DNA from: LMUY01 sp965199005
Lineage (GTDB): Bacteria; Pseudomonadota; Alphaproteobacteria; Acetobacterales; Acetobacteraceae
Assembly (NCBI GenBank): GCA_965199005.1
Contig: CBDAQK010000006.1
Location: 2,170,001-2,234,000, forward strand
DNA length: 64,000 nt
Direction: 5' to 3'
Below the pieces are notes generated by a model. It saw only the letters and a program-made list of their open reading frames with translations, was not told the origin of the DNA and searched no databases. Position 1 is the stretch's first letter. The number at the start of each line of letters is the position of its first letter. The position numbers and the translations under genes are program-made. Of this stretch, positions 25,659 to 33,374 are shown in pieces.

Positions 25659-26311
25659 GCGGGCTGCCCGCGCCGCGGATCAGCCTGGTTGGCACGGGCG
25701 GGCTACTCTTCCAGGCCCCTGGCGAATTCGAACTCGGGGTTCAGGCCCGTCTTTGGCAGATGGCGTCCCAAGCTGCCCATTGGCCCGGCGTGGCCGAGGC
25801 CGTGCCGGGCGTCACCAACCTCCTCCTGGTGTTTGCCGCACCCCCCGCCACGCCCGACCCACTGACTCAGATGCTGCTGGCGGCGTGGGACGAAAGCCAT
25901 AACGCGCCGATCCCGCCAGGACGGTCGGTCGAGATTGCCGTGACCTATGGTGGCGACGACCTGGGGGTGATCGCGGAGCGTACCGGCCTGGATGTTGCGG
26001 AAGTGGTCCGGCGGCATAGTGCGGCAGAGTACCGCGTCTTCGCGCTCGGCAGCCAGCCGGGGTTCGCCTATTTGGGTGGGATCGACCCAACCATCGCCGT
26101 CCCCCGCAAACCGGTACCAGTGCTGGAAGTCCCGGCCGGCACGGTGGTCATCGGCGGCATGCAGGCGGCGGTGGTCGCCGCGGCGGGACCGAATGGATGG
26201 CATGCGGTGGGGCGGTCCGCCGTGACCCTGTTCGATCCCATGAAACAACCACCGACGCTGTTCGCACCGGGCGACCGGGTACACTTCCGGAACCTCGCAG
26301 CCTCGGCATGA
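25655..26311 (+). CDS. pxpB: 5-oxoprolinase subunit B (KipI family)
   Basis: A 218-residue cyclophilin-fold protein of the KipI/allophanate hydrolase subunit 1 family, which in the PxpABC complex takes part in ATP-dependent opening of 5-oxoproline. The YGGDDLGVIAERTGLDVAEV and FALGSQPGFAYLGGIDP blocks are characteristic, with RKPVPVLEVPAGTVVIGGMQ following. The start is TTG 25655, overlapping the upstream stop as TTGA. It is immediately followed by pxpC (ATGA overlap). No pxpA (LamB/YcsF) gene is present in the window, so either it lies elsewhere or the complex has another substrate. Confidence 0.92.
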   Translation: MSGLPAPRISLVGTGGLLFQAPGEFELGVQARLWQMASQAAHWPGVAEAVPGVTNLLLVFAAPPATPDPLTQMLLAAWDESHNAPIPPGRSVEIAVTYGGDDLGVIAERTGLDVAEVVRRHSAAEYRVFALGSQPGFAYLGGIDPTIAVPRKPVPVLEVPAGTVVIGGMQAAVVAAAGPNGWHAVGRSAVTLFDPMKQPPTLFAPGDRVHFRNLAASA

Positions 26312-27261
26312 TCGAGGTCGTAGAGGCTGCGACGGCCAACACCGTGCAGGATACCGGGCGGTTCGGCTACCGGCATATCGGCGTCGGCTGTTCCGGCGCC
26401 ATGGACCCGGTGGCGCTCCGGGTCGGCAACATGCTGCTTGGCAACCCAGCTGACGCGGCCGCCATCGAGATTCAGGTCTTCCCGTTCGCGGTGCGGTTCC
26501 TGACGCCCGGGGCGTTCGCGATCACCGGCGCGGATTGCATGCCCACGTTGGACGGCCTCGCTTTGCCGCCCTGGTGGGCCAGCACCGCACAGGCCGGCCA
26601 GGTGCTAACCGCCCAGCCGCCGCAGGACGGCGCCCGCAGCTACCTGGCATTGGCCGGCGGGATCGACGTACCCCTCGTGCTCGGCTCCCGCAGCACGCAT
26701 CTGCGCAGCGGATTTGGCGGGTTGCAGGGCCGGGCCCTGCGAAGTGGCGACCGACTGCCAACCGGGCCGACGGCAGAGGTCGCAAAAAGCATCGGCGCCG
26801 CTCCGCCCAACCGCCCGGCGGATCGGGTCATGGCCGTGCGGGCCATCCCCGCCGCCGAGCATGACGGCTTTCCCGAAGCCGTCCAGCAGATGTTCTGGTC
26901 CACCGAATGGCGCATCACCGCCAACAGCAACCGCCACGGCTATCGCCTGAGCGGCCCCACCCTCCTGGGTGGGGACGCATTCAACATCCGCTCCACCCCC
27001 ATCTTGCCGGGGATCGTGCAGGTGCCCCCTGGCGGCGCGCCGATCGTGCAGATGAGCGACGCGAACTCGGCCGGCGGCTATCCCAAAGTGGCCACCGTCA
27101 TCAGCGCCGACCTCCCGCTGCTCGGCCAGGCGCGGCTGGGGACCCACATACGCTTCGCCCGCACCGACTACGCCACCGCCGTTGCCGCCGAGGCCGAAAT
27201 CGATGCCTATCTCAAGAAGGTGCAGCGCACCCTGGCGCTCTACCGTAAAGCCACCGTCTAG
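26308..27261 (+). CDS. pxpC: 5-oxoprolinase subunit C (KipA family, biotin-dependent carboxyltransferase-like)
   Basis: A 317-residue protein of the KipA/allophanate hydrolase subunit 2 family, the partner of PxpB. Family blocks are NTVQDTGRFGYRHIGVGCSG with the AMDPVALRVGNMLLGN continuation, GSRSTHLRSGFGGLQGRAL, and RHGYRLSGPTLL. ATG 26308 overlaps the pxpB stop (ATGA). The same family is fused to biotin carboxylase and carrier domains in urea carboxylase, which explains why carrier and carboxylase genes precede it here. The gene ends in a CTAG overlap with the converging phosphotransferase-fusion gene. Confidence 0.92.
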   Translation: MIEVVEAATANTVQDTGRFGYRHIGVGCSGAMDPVALRVGNMLLGNPADAAAIEIQVFPFAVRFLTPGAFAITGADCMPTLDGLALPPWWASTAQAGQVLTAQPPQDGARSYLALAGGIDVPLVLGSRSTHLRSGFGGLQGRALRSGDRLPTGPTAEVAKSIGAAPPNRPADRVMAVRAIPAAEHDGFPEAVQQMFWSTEWRITANSNRHGYRLSGPTLLGGDAFNIRSTPILPGIVQVPPGGAPIVQMSDANSAGGYPKVATVISADLPLLGQARLGTHIRFARTDYATAVAAEAEIDAYLKKVQRTLALYRKATV

Positions 27262-28670
27262 CTCAGCAACTCCCGGCACCGTGCCACCGCCTGGTCGTCG
27301 GCTAGCACGCGATGCCACTCGATCGGCCCTGGGTCCTTCGCGGCCAGCCGATGCAGCACGGCGTCGGTCGCGTCGGATGCATCGCCGGACCGGGCTCGGA
27401 CGCGGCGCTCCAACTCCGCCAGTGGCGCCTCCAGCCAAATCCCGGTGAACTGGCGGCAGGCGCTTGCCACGGCGTTCCGCAACGCCGGCGAGAGGAAACT
27501 CGCGTCCAGGATCACCCCATGCCCTGCCGCATCGTACAACCGGGCTAGCAATTCCGCATCCACCCGGGCATTCGCCGCGTCGGAATAGGCCTCCCGGCCC
27601 AGACGATGCTCGGGTGGGACGCCGTGCAGCCGCTTGCGGATTTCGTCACTGCGCAGGATCAGCGCGCCCGGCGCGGGTCCCAACCCGGGGGCAAGGGCGC
27701 GGGCCAAGGTCGATTTGCCTGTGCCGGGTAGGCCGCCAATCGCCACGACCCGGCCGGGCGCGGGGTACAGATAGTCGAGTGCTGCGTCCAGATACCCGGT
27801 GTCGCCCTCCACATGCGCCCGCACCATGGCCCGCCGGGACAGGAAGGGTGGCAAGGTTTGCACGAGGGCGGCGTCTCCCGTCCTGGCCACGTAGCGGTTC
27901 AGCACACGGTTGGCGGCGGGGCGCCCGGCGCGGCGGTCCAGATCCATCAGGAGGAAGGCGATGTCGTAACCGAGATCGATCGTCGCCATCTCCTCGTCGA
28001 ACTCCATGGCGTCGAACGGGACGGGGGCGCCCTGCCAGAGGCAGATATTGCCAAGATGCAAATCTCCGTGGGCGCGCCGCACCAAGCCCGCCTTCGCCCG
28101 TGCCGCCAGCAAGCCGGACGCCGCTTCCAACCGCTGCTCCGCCCCGCGCAGCCATTCCGCCACCTGGCCGGGTGGCAAACCGGCCTCCAGCGCGGCCGTG
28201 GCGTTGCCCTGGGCGTTGCGGCCAGGATGGGATGGGTCGTGGCCGGATGCCGGTTCGCGCCGGGCATGATCCGCCGCCACCATATCGCCGAGGGCATCCA
28301 GCAATCCATCCGGCAGCCCGTGCTTCAACCGCTCGGTCAGGAAGTCGGCTTTCGGGATCCGCGCCATGCGCAGCACCCAATCCACCGGCTCCCCCTTGCC
28401 TGCCAGCTCGAACCCGGCAGCGCCGCGGGTGATCGGCACGACGTCCCGGTAGAGGCCAGGCGCCGCCGCCTGGTTCAGCGCCAGCTCGCGCCCCAGGAAA
28501 TGCCGCCGCGCCTCCACGCTGGTGAAATCCAGGAAGTTCAGCCGGACGGCCTTCTTCAGCTTGAACACCGTCTCCTCGCCGACGAAGACCGCAGAAATCT
28601 GCGTCTCTGTCGGCGCAGCCCCCGTCAGCCCCTGGAGAAACGTGCGGATTTCGGCCTGCGGATCATCCAT
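27258..28670 (-). CDS. Fusion of aminoglycoside-phosphotransferase-like kinase and P-loop kinase
   Basis: A 470-residue two-domain protein. The N-terminal half (about 30-280) has the APH-type kinase loop HGDLHLGNIC and a metal-site Asp in FDAMEFDEEMATIDLGYDIA. The C-terminal half (about 305-470) is a small AAA_33-type P-loop kinase with GLPGTGKSTLARAL near residue 317 and a LRSDEIRKRL segment. This architecture is known as a conserved bacterial fusion but its substrate is, to my knowledge, not established; the name does not imply antibiotic resistance. It follows pdxH on the same strand by nine bases. Confidence 0.87.
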   Translation of the reverse strand: MDDPQAEIRTFLQGLTGAAPTETQISAVFVGEETVFKLKKAVRLNFLDFTSVEARRHFLGRELALNQAAAPGLYRDVVPITRGAAGFELAGKGEPVDWVLRMARIPKADFLTERLKHGLPDGLLDALGDMVAADHARREPASGHDPSHPGRNAQGNATAALEAGLPPGQVAEWLRGAEQRLEAASGLLAARAKAGLVRRAHGDLHLGNICLWQGAPVPFDAMEFDEEMATIDLGYDIAFLLMDLDRRAGRPAANRVLNRYVARTGDAALVQTLPPFLSRRAMVRAHVEGDTGYLDAALDYLYPAPGRVVAIGGLPGTGKSTLARALAPGLGPAPGALILRSDEIRKRLHGVPPEHRLGREAYSDAANARVDAELLARLYDAAGHGVILDASFLSPALRNAVASACRQFTGIWLEAPLAELERRVRARSGDASDATDAVLHRLAAKDPGPIEWHRVLADDQAVARCRELLS

Positions 28671-28679
28671 CGGCAGGGA

Positions 28680-29294
28680 CTATGGATACAGCGCCTCCGA
28701 TCCCCAACTATCCCCGCTCCTGGTATAGACGCGGCGGTCGTGCAGGCGGAACGGCATGTCCTGCCAAAACTCCATGGCCTGCGGCTGCACGCGGTAGCCG
28801 GACCAGTGTGGCGGCCGTGGGATCGCATCCCCGGGATACCGCGCGTCCATCTCGGCCAGCCGGCGCTCCAGCTCCTCCCGGTTCGCCAGCGGACGGGATT
28901 GGTCCGACGCGAGCGCACCCAGACGCGAAATACGGGCACGGCTGGAGAAATAAGCATCCGCCTCCGCCTCGGTCACCGGCCCCACCGGGCCTTCCACGCG
29001 CACCTGCCGGCGCAGGCTCTTCCAGTGAAATAGCAGCGCCACGTGAGGGTTGGACGCTAACTCGTTGCCCTTGCGGCTCTGCCAATTGGTGTAGAACACG
29101 AATCCCCTGGCATCCACGCCCTTCAGCAGCACCATCCGCACGGAGGGCCGCCCATCTGGCGTGCTGGTGGCCAGCGCCATCCCGTTCGGATCGTTCGGTT
29201 CGCTCTCCGCTGCCTCCGCCATCCAGTCCTGGAACAGGCCGATGGGGTCGGACACGACCGGAACGGGACGGGCAGGCAAATGCGTGTCTGGCAT
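28680..29294 (-). CDS. pdxH: Pyridoxamine/pyridoxine 5'-phosphate oxidase
   Basis: FMN enzyme that makes pyridoxal 5'-phosphate from its pyridoxine or pyridoxamine phosphate. The 204-residue protein has the FMN-binding GRPSVRMVLLKGVDARGFVF and YTNWQSRKGNELASNPHVAL blocks, SRPLANREELERR, and the C-terminal RLHDRRVYTR segment. ATG 29294 has AGAGGT upstream; ATG 29315 is also in frame. It is divergent from fabI with about 144 bases between starts and is followed by the phosphotransferase fusion gene. Confidence 0.94.
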   Translation of the reverse strand: MPDTHLPARPVPVVSDPIGLFQDWMAEAAESEPNDPNGMALATSTPDGRPSVRMVLLKGVDARGFVFYTNWQSRKGNELASNPHVALLFHWKSLRRQVRVEGPVGPVTEAEADAYFSSRARISRLGALASDQSRPLANREELERRLAEMDARYPGDAIPRPPHWSGYRVQPQAMEFWQDMPFRLHDRRVYTRSGDSWGSEALYP

Positions 29295-29438
29295 AACGGG
29301 ACCTCTCTGCGGCATAGAGTGTGGGGCCAAGCGCCAGCTTCGCCAAGCCGGGCCTTCCCTTGCCGTGCCGCCTGTGCCACCACCGACGACGCCCGGCGCC
29401 AACCCGGGCAGCCGGATGATCCTTGGGGAACAACGCCA

Positions 29439-30284
29439 ATGCCAGACGCCAAGACCGTCGCGAAGCCTGTGACCGGGACATTGATGGCGGGCAAGCGCGG
29501 CCTGGTGATGGGGGTGGCGAACGACCGCTCCGTCGCCTGGGGGATTGCCGCTGCCTGCGCGGCGCAGGGGGCCGACCTGGCCTTCACCTATCAGGGCGAG
29601 GCATTGGAAAAGCGGGTGCGCCCGTTGGCGGAGAGCGTGGGCAGCAAGTTGGTGGTGCCTTGCGACGTCAGCAGCGACGCCAGTATGGATGCCGCGTTTG
29701 AACAGGTGCGCAGCCATTGGGGCGAGCTCGACTTCCTCGTCCACTCGATAGGCTGGGCGGACAAGGCGTTCCTGCGCGGCAAGTATATGGACACGCCGCG
29801 CGATGCGTTCCTCACCGCCATGGATATTTCGTGCTTCTCCTTCACCGCGGTGTGTGCCCGGACCGTGCCGATGATGAAATCCGGCGGGGCGATGCTGACC
29901 ATGACCTATCTCGGCGCCGAGCGGGTCATGCCGCATTACAACGTGATGGGGGTGGCCAAGGCCGCGCTGGAGGCATCCGTCCGCTATTTGGCGGCCGATC
30001 TGGGCGGACAAGGCATCCGCGTGAACGCGATCAGCGCCGGGCCGATCAAGACTCTGGCCGCCAGCGGCATCGGCGATTTCCGCTATATCCTTCGGTGGAA
30101 CCAATACAATTCGCCGCTGGAGCGCAACACGACGATCGAGGAAGTGGGCGGTGCTGCACTGTATCTCCTGTCCAGCCTGTCGTCCGGCGTTACGGGTGAA
30201 GTGCATCACGTGGATAGCGGCTACCATACGGTGGGGATGAAGAACCCCACCGCGCCCGACATTACCGTTTCACATTCCGAGTAG
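29439..30284 (+). CDS. fabI: Enoyl-[acyl-carrier-protein] reductase (NADH), FabI type
   Basis: Reduces trans-2-enoyl-ACP in the last step of each fatty-acid elongation cycle. The 281-residue SDR-fold protein has the altered dinucleotide motif GLVMGVANDRSVAWGIA, SIGWADKA, and the FabI catalytic pair Y167-x6-K174 in HYNVMGVAKAALE. ATG 29439 follows a GGGGA ribosome site; reading back to 29280 adds unconserved sequence. aroC follows 15 bases downstream, an arrangement seen in other alphaproteobacteria. A FabI enzyme is the triclosan-sensitive type. Confidence 0.95.
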   Translation: MPDAKTVAKPVTGTLMAGKRGLVMGVANDRSVAWGIAAACAAQGADLAFTYQGEALEKRVRPLAESVGSKLVVPCDVSSDASMDAAFEQVRSHWGELDFLVHSIGWADKAFLRGKYMDTPRDAFLTAMDISCFSFTAVCARTVPMMKSGGAMLTMTYLGAERVMPHYNVMGVAKAALEASVRYLAADLGGQGIRVNAISAGPIKTLAASGIGDFRYILRWNQYNSPLERNTTIEEVGGAALYLLSSLSSGVTGEVHHVDSGYHTVGMKNPTAPDITVSHSE

Positions 30285-30299
30285 CAGCGGTCAGCGGCC

Positions 30300-31406
30300 A
30301 TGAGCCACAACAGCTTCGGCCATTTGTTCCGCGTCACCACCTGGGGCGAGAGCCACGGCCCGGCCATTGGCTGCGTCGTGGATGGCTGTCCGCCGCTGCT
30401 GGAACTGGCCGAGACCGACATCCAACCTTTTCTGGACCGCCGCCGCCCCGGCCAGTCCCGCTACACCACCCAGCGGCAAGAGCCGGACGCCGTGCGCATC
30501 CTGTCCGGCGTGTTCGAAGGCCGCACCACCGGGACCCCGATCGCGCTGCAAATCGATAATGTCGATCAGCGGCCGCGTGACTATGGCGCGATTGCCGAGC
30601 AGTTCCGCCCCGGGCACGCAGACGTCACCTACCAATTAAAATACGGCATCCGCGACTATCGCGGCGGCGGCCGCGCCTCAGCCCGCGAGACCGCCATGCG
30701 CGTCGCGGCTGGCGCGGTCGCCCGGCGCATCTTGGACGGCGTCACGATCCGTGGCGCGCTGGTGCAGATCGGGGCGCAAGTGGTGGATCGCAGCCGATGG
30801 GACTGGGAGGCGGTGTCCGAGAACCCGTTCTTTTGCCCCGATCCAGTCATGGCTGTTCAGTGGGAGGAGCAGTTGGCCGCCGTGCGCAAGCGTGGCTCTT
30901 CGGTCGGCGCAATCATCGAAATTGTCGTTGAAGGCGCGCCGCTGGGCTTGGGGGCGCCGATCTACGGTAAGCTGGATGCGGACATCGCATCCGCCCTCAT
31001 GGGCATCAACGCGGTGAAGGGTGTCGAAATCGGCGCCGGGTTCGCCGCCGCCATGCTGCACGGCGAGGAGAATGCCGACACCATGCGCATGGTGGATGGC
31101 CAGATCAAATTCGGCACGAACCATGCCGGTGGGATTTTAGGCGGTATCTCCACCGGCCAGCCCATCGTTGCGCGATTTGCTGTCAAGCCCACCAGTTCCA
31201 TTTTGACGCCGATGCCATCCGTCGATGTGCATGGCAGGGAGGTGGACGTCTCAACTCACGGCCGGCACGATCCATGCGTCGGCATCCGCGCGGTACCGGT
31301 GGGGGAGGCAATGCTCGCCTGCGTTCTCGCCGATCATTTGTTGCGACAAAGAGCACAAGTCCATAATATAGCTTCACAATCGGAACAGACTAGATATCAC
31401 GACTAA
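30300..31406 (+). CDS. aroC: Chorismate synthase
   Basis: Converts 5-enolpyruvylshikimate 3-phosphate to chorismate, the branch point of aromatic amino acid synthesis, using reduced FMN as catalyst. The 368-residue protein has the three family signatures GESHGPAIGCVVDGCP, YGIRDYRGGGRASARETAMR and RHDPCVGIRAVPVGEAM. Start ATG 30300 gives the standard SHNSFGHLFRVTTWGESHG opening. It is co-oriented with and close behind fabI, probably in the same transcript. Confidence 0.97.
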   Translation: MSHNSFGHLFRVTTWGESHGPAIGCVVDGCPPLLELAETDIQPFLDRRRPGQSRYTTQRQEPDAVRILSGVFEGRTTGTPIALQIDNVDQRPRDYGAIAEQFRPGHADVTYQLKYGIRDYRGGGRASARETAMRVAAGAVARRILDGVTIRGALVQIGAQVVDRSRWDWEAVSENPFFCPDPVMAVQWEEQLAAVRKRGSSVGAIIEIVVEGAPLGLGAPIYGKLDADIASALMGINAVKGVEIGAGFAAAMLHGEENADTMRMVDGQIKFGTNHAGGILGGISTGQPIVARFAVKPTSSILTPMPSVDVHGREVDVSTHGRHDPCVGIRAVPVGEAMLACVLADHLLRQRAQVHNIASQSEQTRYHD

Positions 31407-31449
31407 GTGTGTGGGGAGCGGAAGGTATGCGCGCTAAGCTTTCGTCCGA

Positions 31450-32655
31450 ATGAGCAATCCAGACACTGCCATCGACTCTGCCTCGCTCGACGCGTTCGTC
31501 GAGGGTTTTGGCTACCGGGAATGGACCAGCCGTTTGGCCGAGTTGGAGCAAGGCGCGGCGAAGCCCACCCGGCTGGGCCGCGCCCTGCAACAGCGCCACA
31601 TCATCGAGTTGACCATCGAACGGTGGCGCGGCGCCGGGCGCAACCGCCTGCCAAGCCCGGGTGAACGCTGCATCGCCCGTCTCGCGGCCGACGCCAGCCG
31701 GCTGTTCGACGAGTTGCCGGGCAAGGGTCGTGACCGGCTGCGGGCAAGCCTGCGTTTGGCCGCCCAGGCGGATAATACGCTGGTCACGGCCTTCCACCTG
31801 CTGCGCACGGCGGCGCTTCAACGCTCGCGCGGCTTCGAGGTGGAATTCACCGGCCTGAAGGATTGCGCGAATTTCGACTTGCTGATCCATCGGCATGGCC
31901 AGGATGCGGAAATCGCCTGCGACGTGGTTTCGGCTGAAAATGGCCGTGGCGTGCATCGCGGCGCCTGGTCCAATTTGTGCGACCGCGTCGACCCAGAGCT
32001 GCAAACGTGGCTGGCCAGCCATCCCGGCCGCTATTTGCTGAAGATGACCCTACCCCAGGGGTTGAAAGACATTCCGGAGGGCGAGGCGCTCGCCGCCCTG
32101 CATGGCCGCATCACGGCGATGCTCTCCAGCATGCGCCGGGCAGATCACGACGAGGCGGCCGTGTTGCGGCTGGATCCCTTGATGCTCGCCGCCGCCCAAG
32201 CCGACGAATTGGGCTTGATGCCCCGGCTGCGCAACGAATTTGGCCCCGAGGCCCATTTGGCCGTGATGACTGCCGAACGCAGCATGGTCGTGTTGGCGGC
32301 GCGGTCCGTGCAGGAGAACGAGGTCGCCATTGCCGTCCGGCGACGGATGACCGAGATCGCCCCAACCCGGCTGACCGGTAGCCGACCCGGCATCCTGGCG
32401 ATGTTCATCGAGGATACCGACCGTACCGAATGGCGCCTGCTGCGCGAACGGATGGATTTGGAGGGCGAGGCGCGGCAGTTCCTGACCGATCCCGGTGCCA
32501 AGCCCGTCGTGGCGGTCACCTGTGCCTCCCGGCTGGAGATGTTCGGCATAGGGGCGCCAGATGCGGCGCCGGATGGGGAGTTGCGGTTCCGCAACCCGCT
32601 GCATCCCTCCGCCAAAGCCCCTGCCCTCGCCCCGGCGGTGACGTCATCGATATGA
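31450..32655 (+). CDS. Conserved-looking hypothetical protein, 401 residues
   Basis: I do not recognise this family. The protein is soluble, without signal peptide or membrane segment, and codon use matches its neighbours, so it is a real gene. It is helical at the N-terminus; residues 128-170 carry a distinct strand-rich segment with FTGLKDCANFDLLIHRHG and EIACDVVSAENGRGVHR, where D143, E154 and D158 are spaced somewhat like a PD-(D/E)XK nuclease core, though the lysine is not obvious. Residues 270-370 form a second region (HLAVMTAERSMVVLAARS). It follows aroC by 43 bases and precedes a 50-residue protein. Confidence 0.75.
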   Translation: MSNPDTAIDSASLDAFVEGFGYREWTSRLAELEQGAAKPTRLGRALQQRHIIELTIERWRGAGRNRLPSPGERCIARLAADASRLFDELPGKGRDRLRASLRLAAQADNTLVTAFHLLRTAALQRSRGFEVEFTGLKDCANFDLLIHRHGQDAEIACDVVSAENGRGVHRGAWSNLCDRVDPELQTWLASHPGRYLLKMTLPQGLKDIPEGEALAALHGRITAMLSSMRRADHDEAAVLRLDPLMLAAAQADELGLMPRLRNEFGPEAHLAVMTAERSMVVLAARSVQENEVAIAVRRRMTEIAPTRLTGSRPGILAMFIEDTDRTEWRLLRERMDLEGEARQFLTDPGAKPVVAVTCASRLEMFGIGAPDAAPDGELRFRNPLHPSAKAPALAPAVTSSI

Positions 32656-32741
32656 CATATGCGTGAGGTGGCGAGCCTGCCCTCGCATTGACTTTGTTTA
32701 ACCCCCTACTGTCTCATGTTGCGGTGCAGCGGAGCGGCGAG

Positions 32742-32894
32742 ATGGACAGTTCGGATTACGAGAAGAAGCTGGACGAGCTCGACCGGATGCTTAACGATCC
32801 CGACAGCCGGATGGAGGCGGAGAAGGTCTGGGTGTTGCTGGCCGAGATCTCCCGCCATGACGCCGCCAAGCTGCCTGCCATCAGCCCGGAGTGA
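32742..32894 (+). CDS. Small conserved-type protein, 50 residues
   Basis: A 50-residue, charged, probably helical protein beginning MDSSDYEKKLDELDRMLNDP and ending AAKLPAISPE. GGAG at 32731-32734 lies seven bases ahead of ATG 32742. The sequence resembles short alphaproteobacterial hypothetical proteins of the 'KIxELDRLLNDPxVP' sort. No domain can be assigned. An in-frame ATG at 32688 is unlikely because its extension is unconserved-looking and lacks a ribosome site. Confidence 0.6.
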   Translation: MDSSDYEKKLDELDRMLNDPDSRMEAEKVWVLLAEISRHDAAKLPAISPE

Positions 32895-32900
32895 ACCAGC

Positions 32901-33374
32901 CTACCACAGCGAGGGTTTGGCGATCATGAGCCAGAAGACGCCGAGGAGGCCAAGGAACGCCGGCCAGCCGAGCAGGAACCACAGCCGCATCGCGCGGACG
33001 TAATCCGGGCCTAGCGGCGTCCGGGTTTTTGCGGCGAACTGCGCCAGTGTTTGAGCCTTGATCTGGAGCCAAACAACCGGCACCCAACAGGCGAAGGCGA
33101 GCAAGTACAAGCCGTACGTGACGATCAACCATGGCTCCGCAAGAGACCAACCGGCCAGGTGCACGAGTATGAGGCCACTCAAGGGCTGAACGACTCCGCT
33201 GGTAACGGTGAAGATCCAATCGGCCTTCACCACCATGCGTCCCACGCTGGCGATCGTCCCCGGGTCCTCCGTGAGATGGGCGTTCCAGAAATACCAGGCG
33301 GTTCCCGCGCCGAAGCCGAACAGGATGGTGCTGCTCAAGACGTGCACCCATTTGACCAGCAAATAGAACTCCAT
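32901..33374 (-). CDS. DUF2269 family integral membrane protein
   Basis: A 157-residue membrane protein with about four hydrophobic segments (around residues 5-27, 45-75, 80-103 and 130-153). The opening MEFYLLVKWVHVLSSTILFG with its early His and Trp, and GAGTAWYFWNAHLTED, are typical of DUF2269. ATG 33374 overlaps the stop of the SDR-DoxX gene (ATGA), so the two are translationally coupled. Pairing of DUF2269 with an SDR carrying a DoxX-like tail is a recurrent arrangement, but its function is not known to me. Confidence 0.85.
   Translation of the reverse strand: MEFYLLVKWVHVLSSTILFGFGAGTAWYFWNAHLTEDPGTIASVGRMVVKADWIFTVTSGVVQPLSGLILVHLAGWSLAEPWLIVTYGLYLLAFACWVPVVWLQIKAQTLAQFAAKTRTPLGPDYVRAMRLWFLLGWPAFLGLLGVFWLMIAKPSLW

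Noticed and set aside
27813..29033. Plus-strand frame of 406 codons
   Set aside because: It lies antisense to the phosphotransferase-fusion and pdxH genes, whose proteins have recognisable motifs; the translation is Arg/Gln/His-rich shadow sequence.
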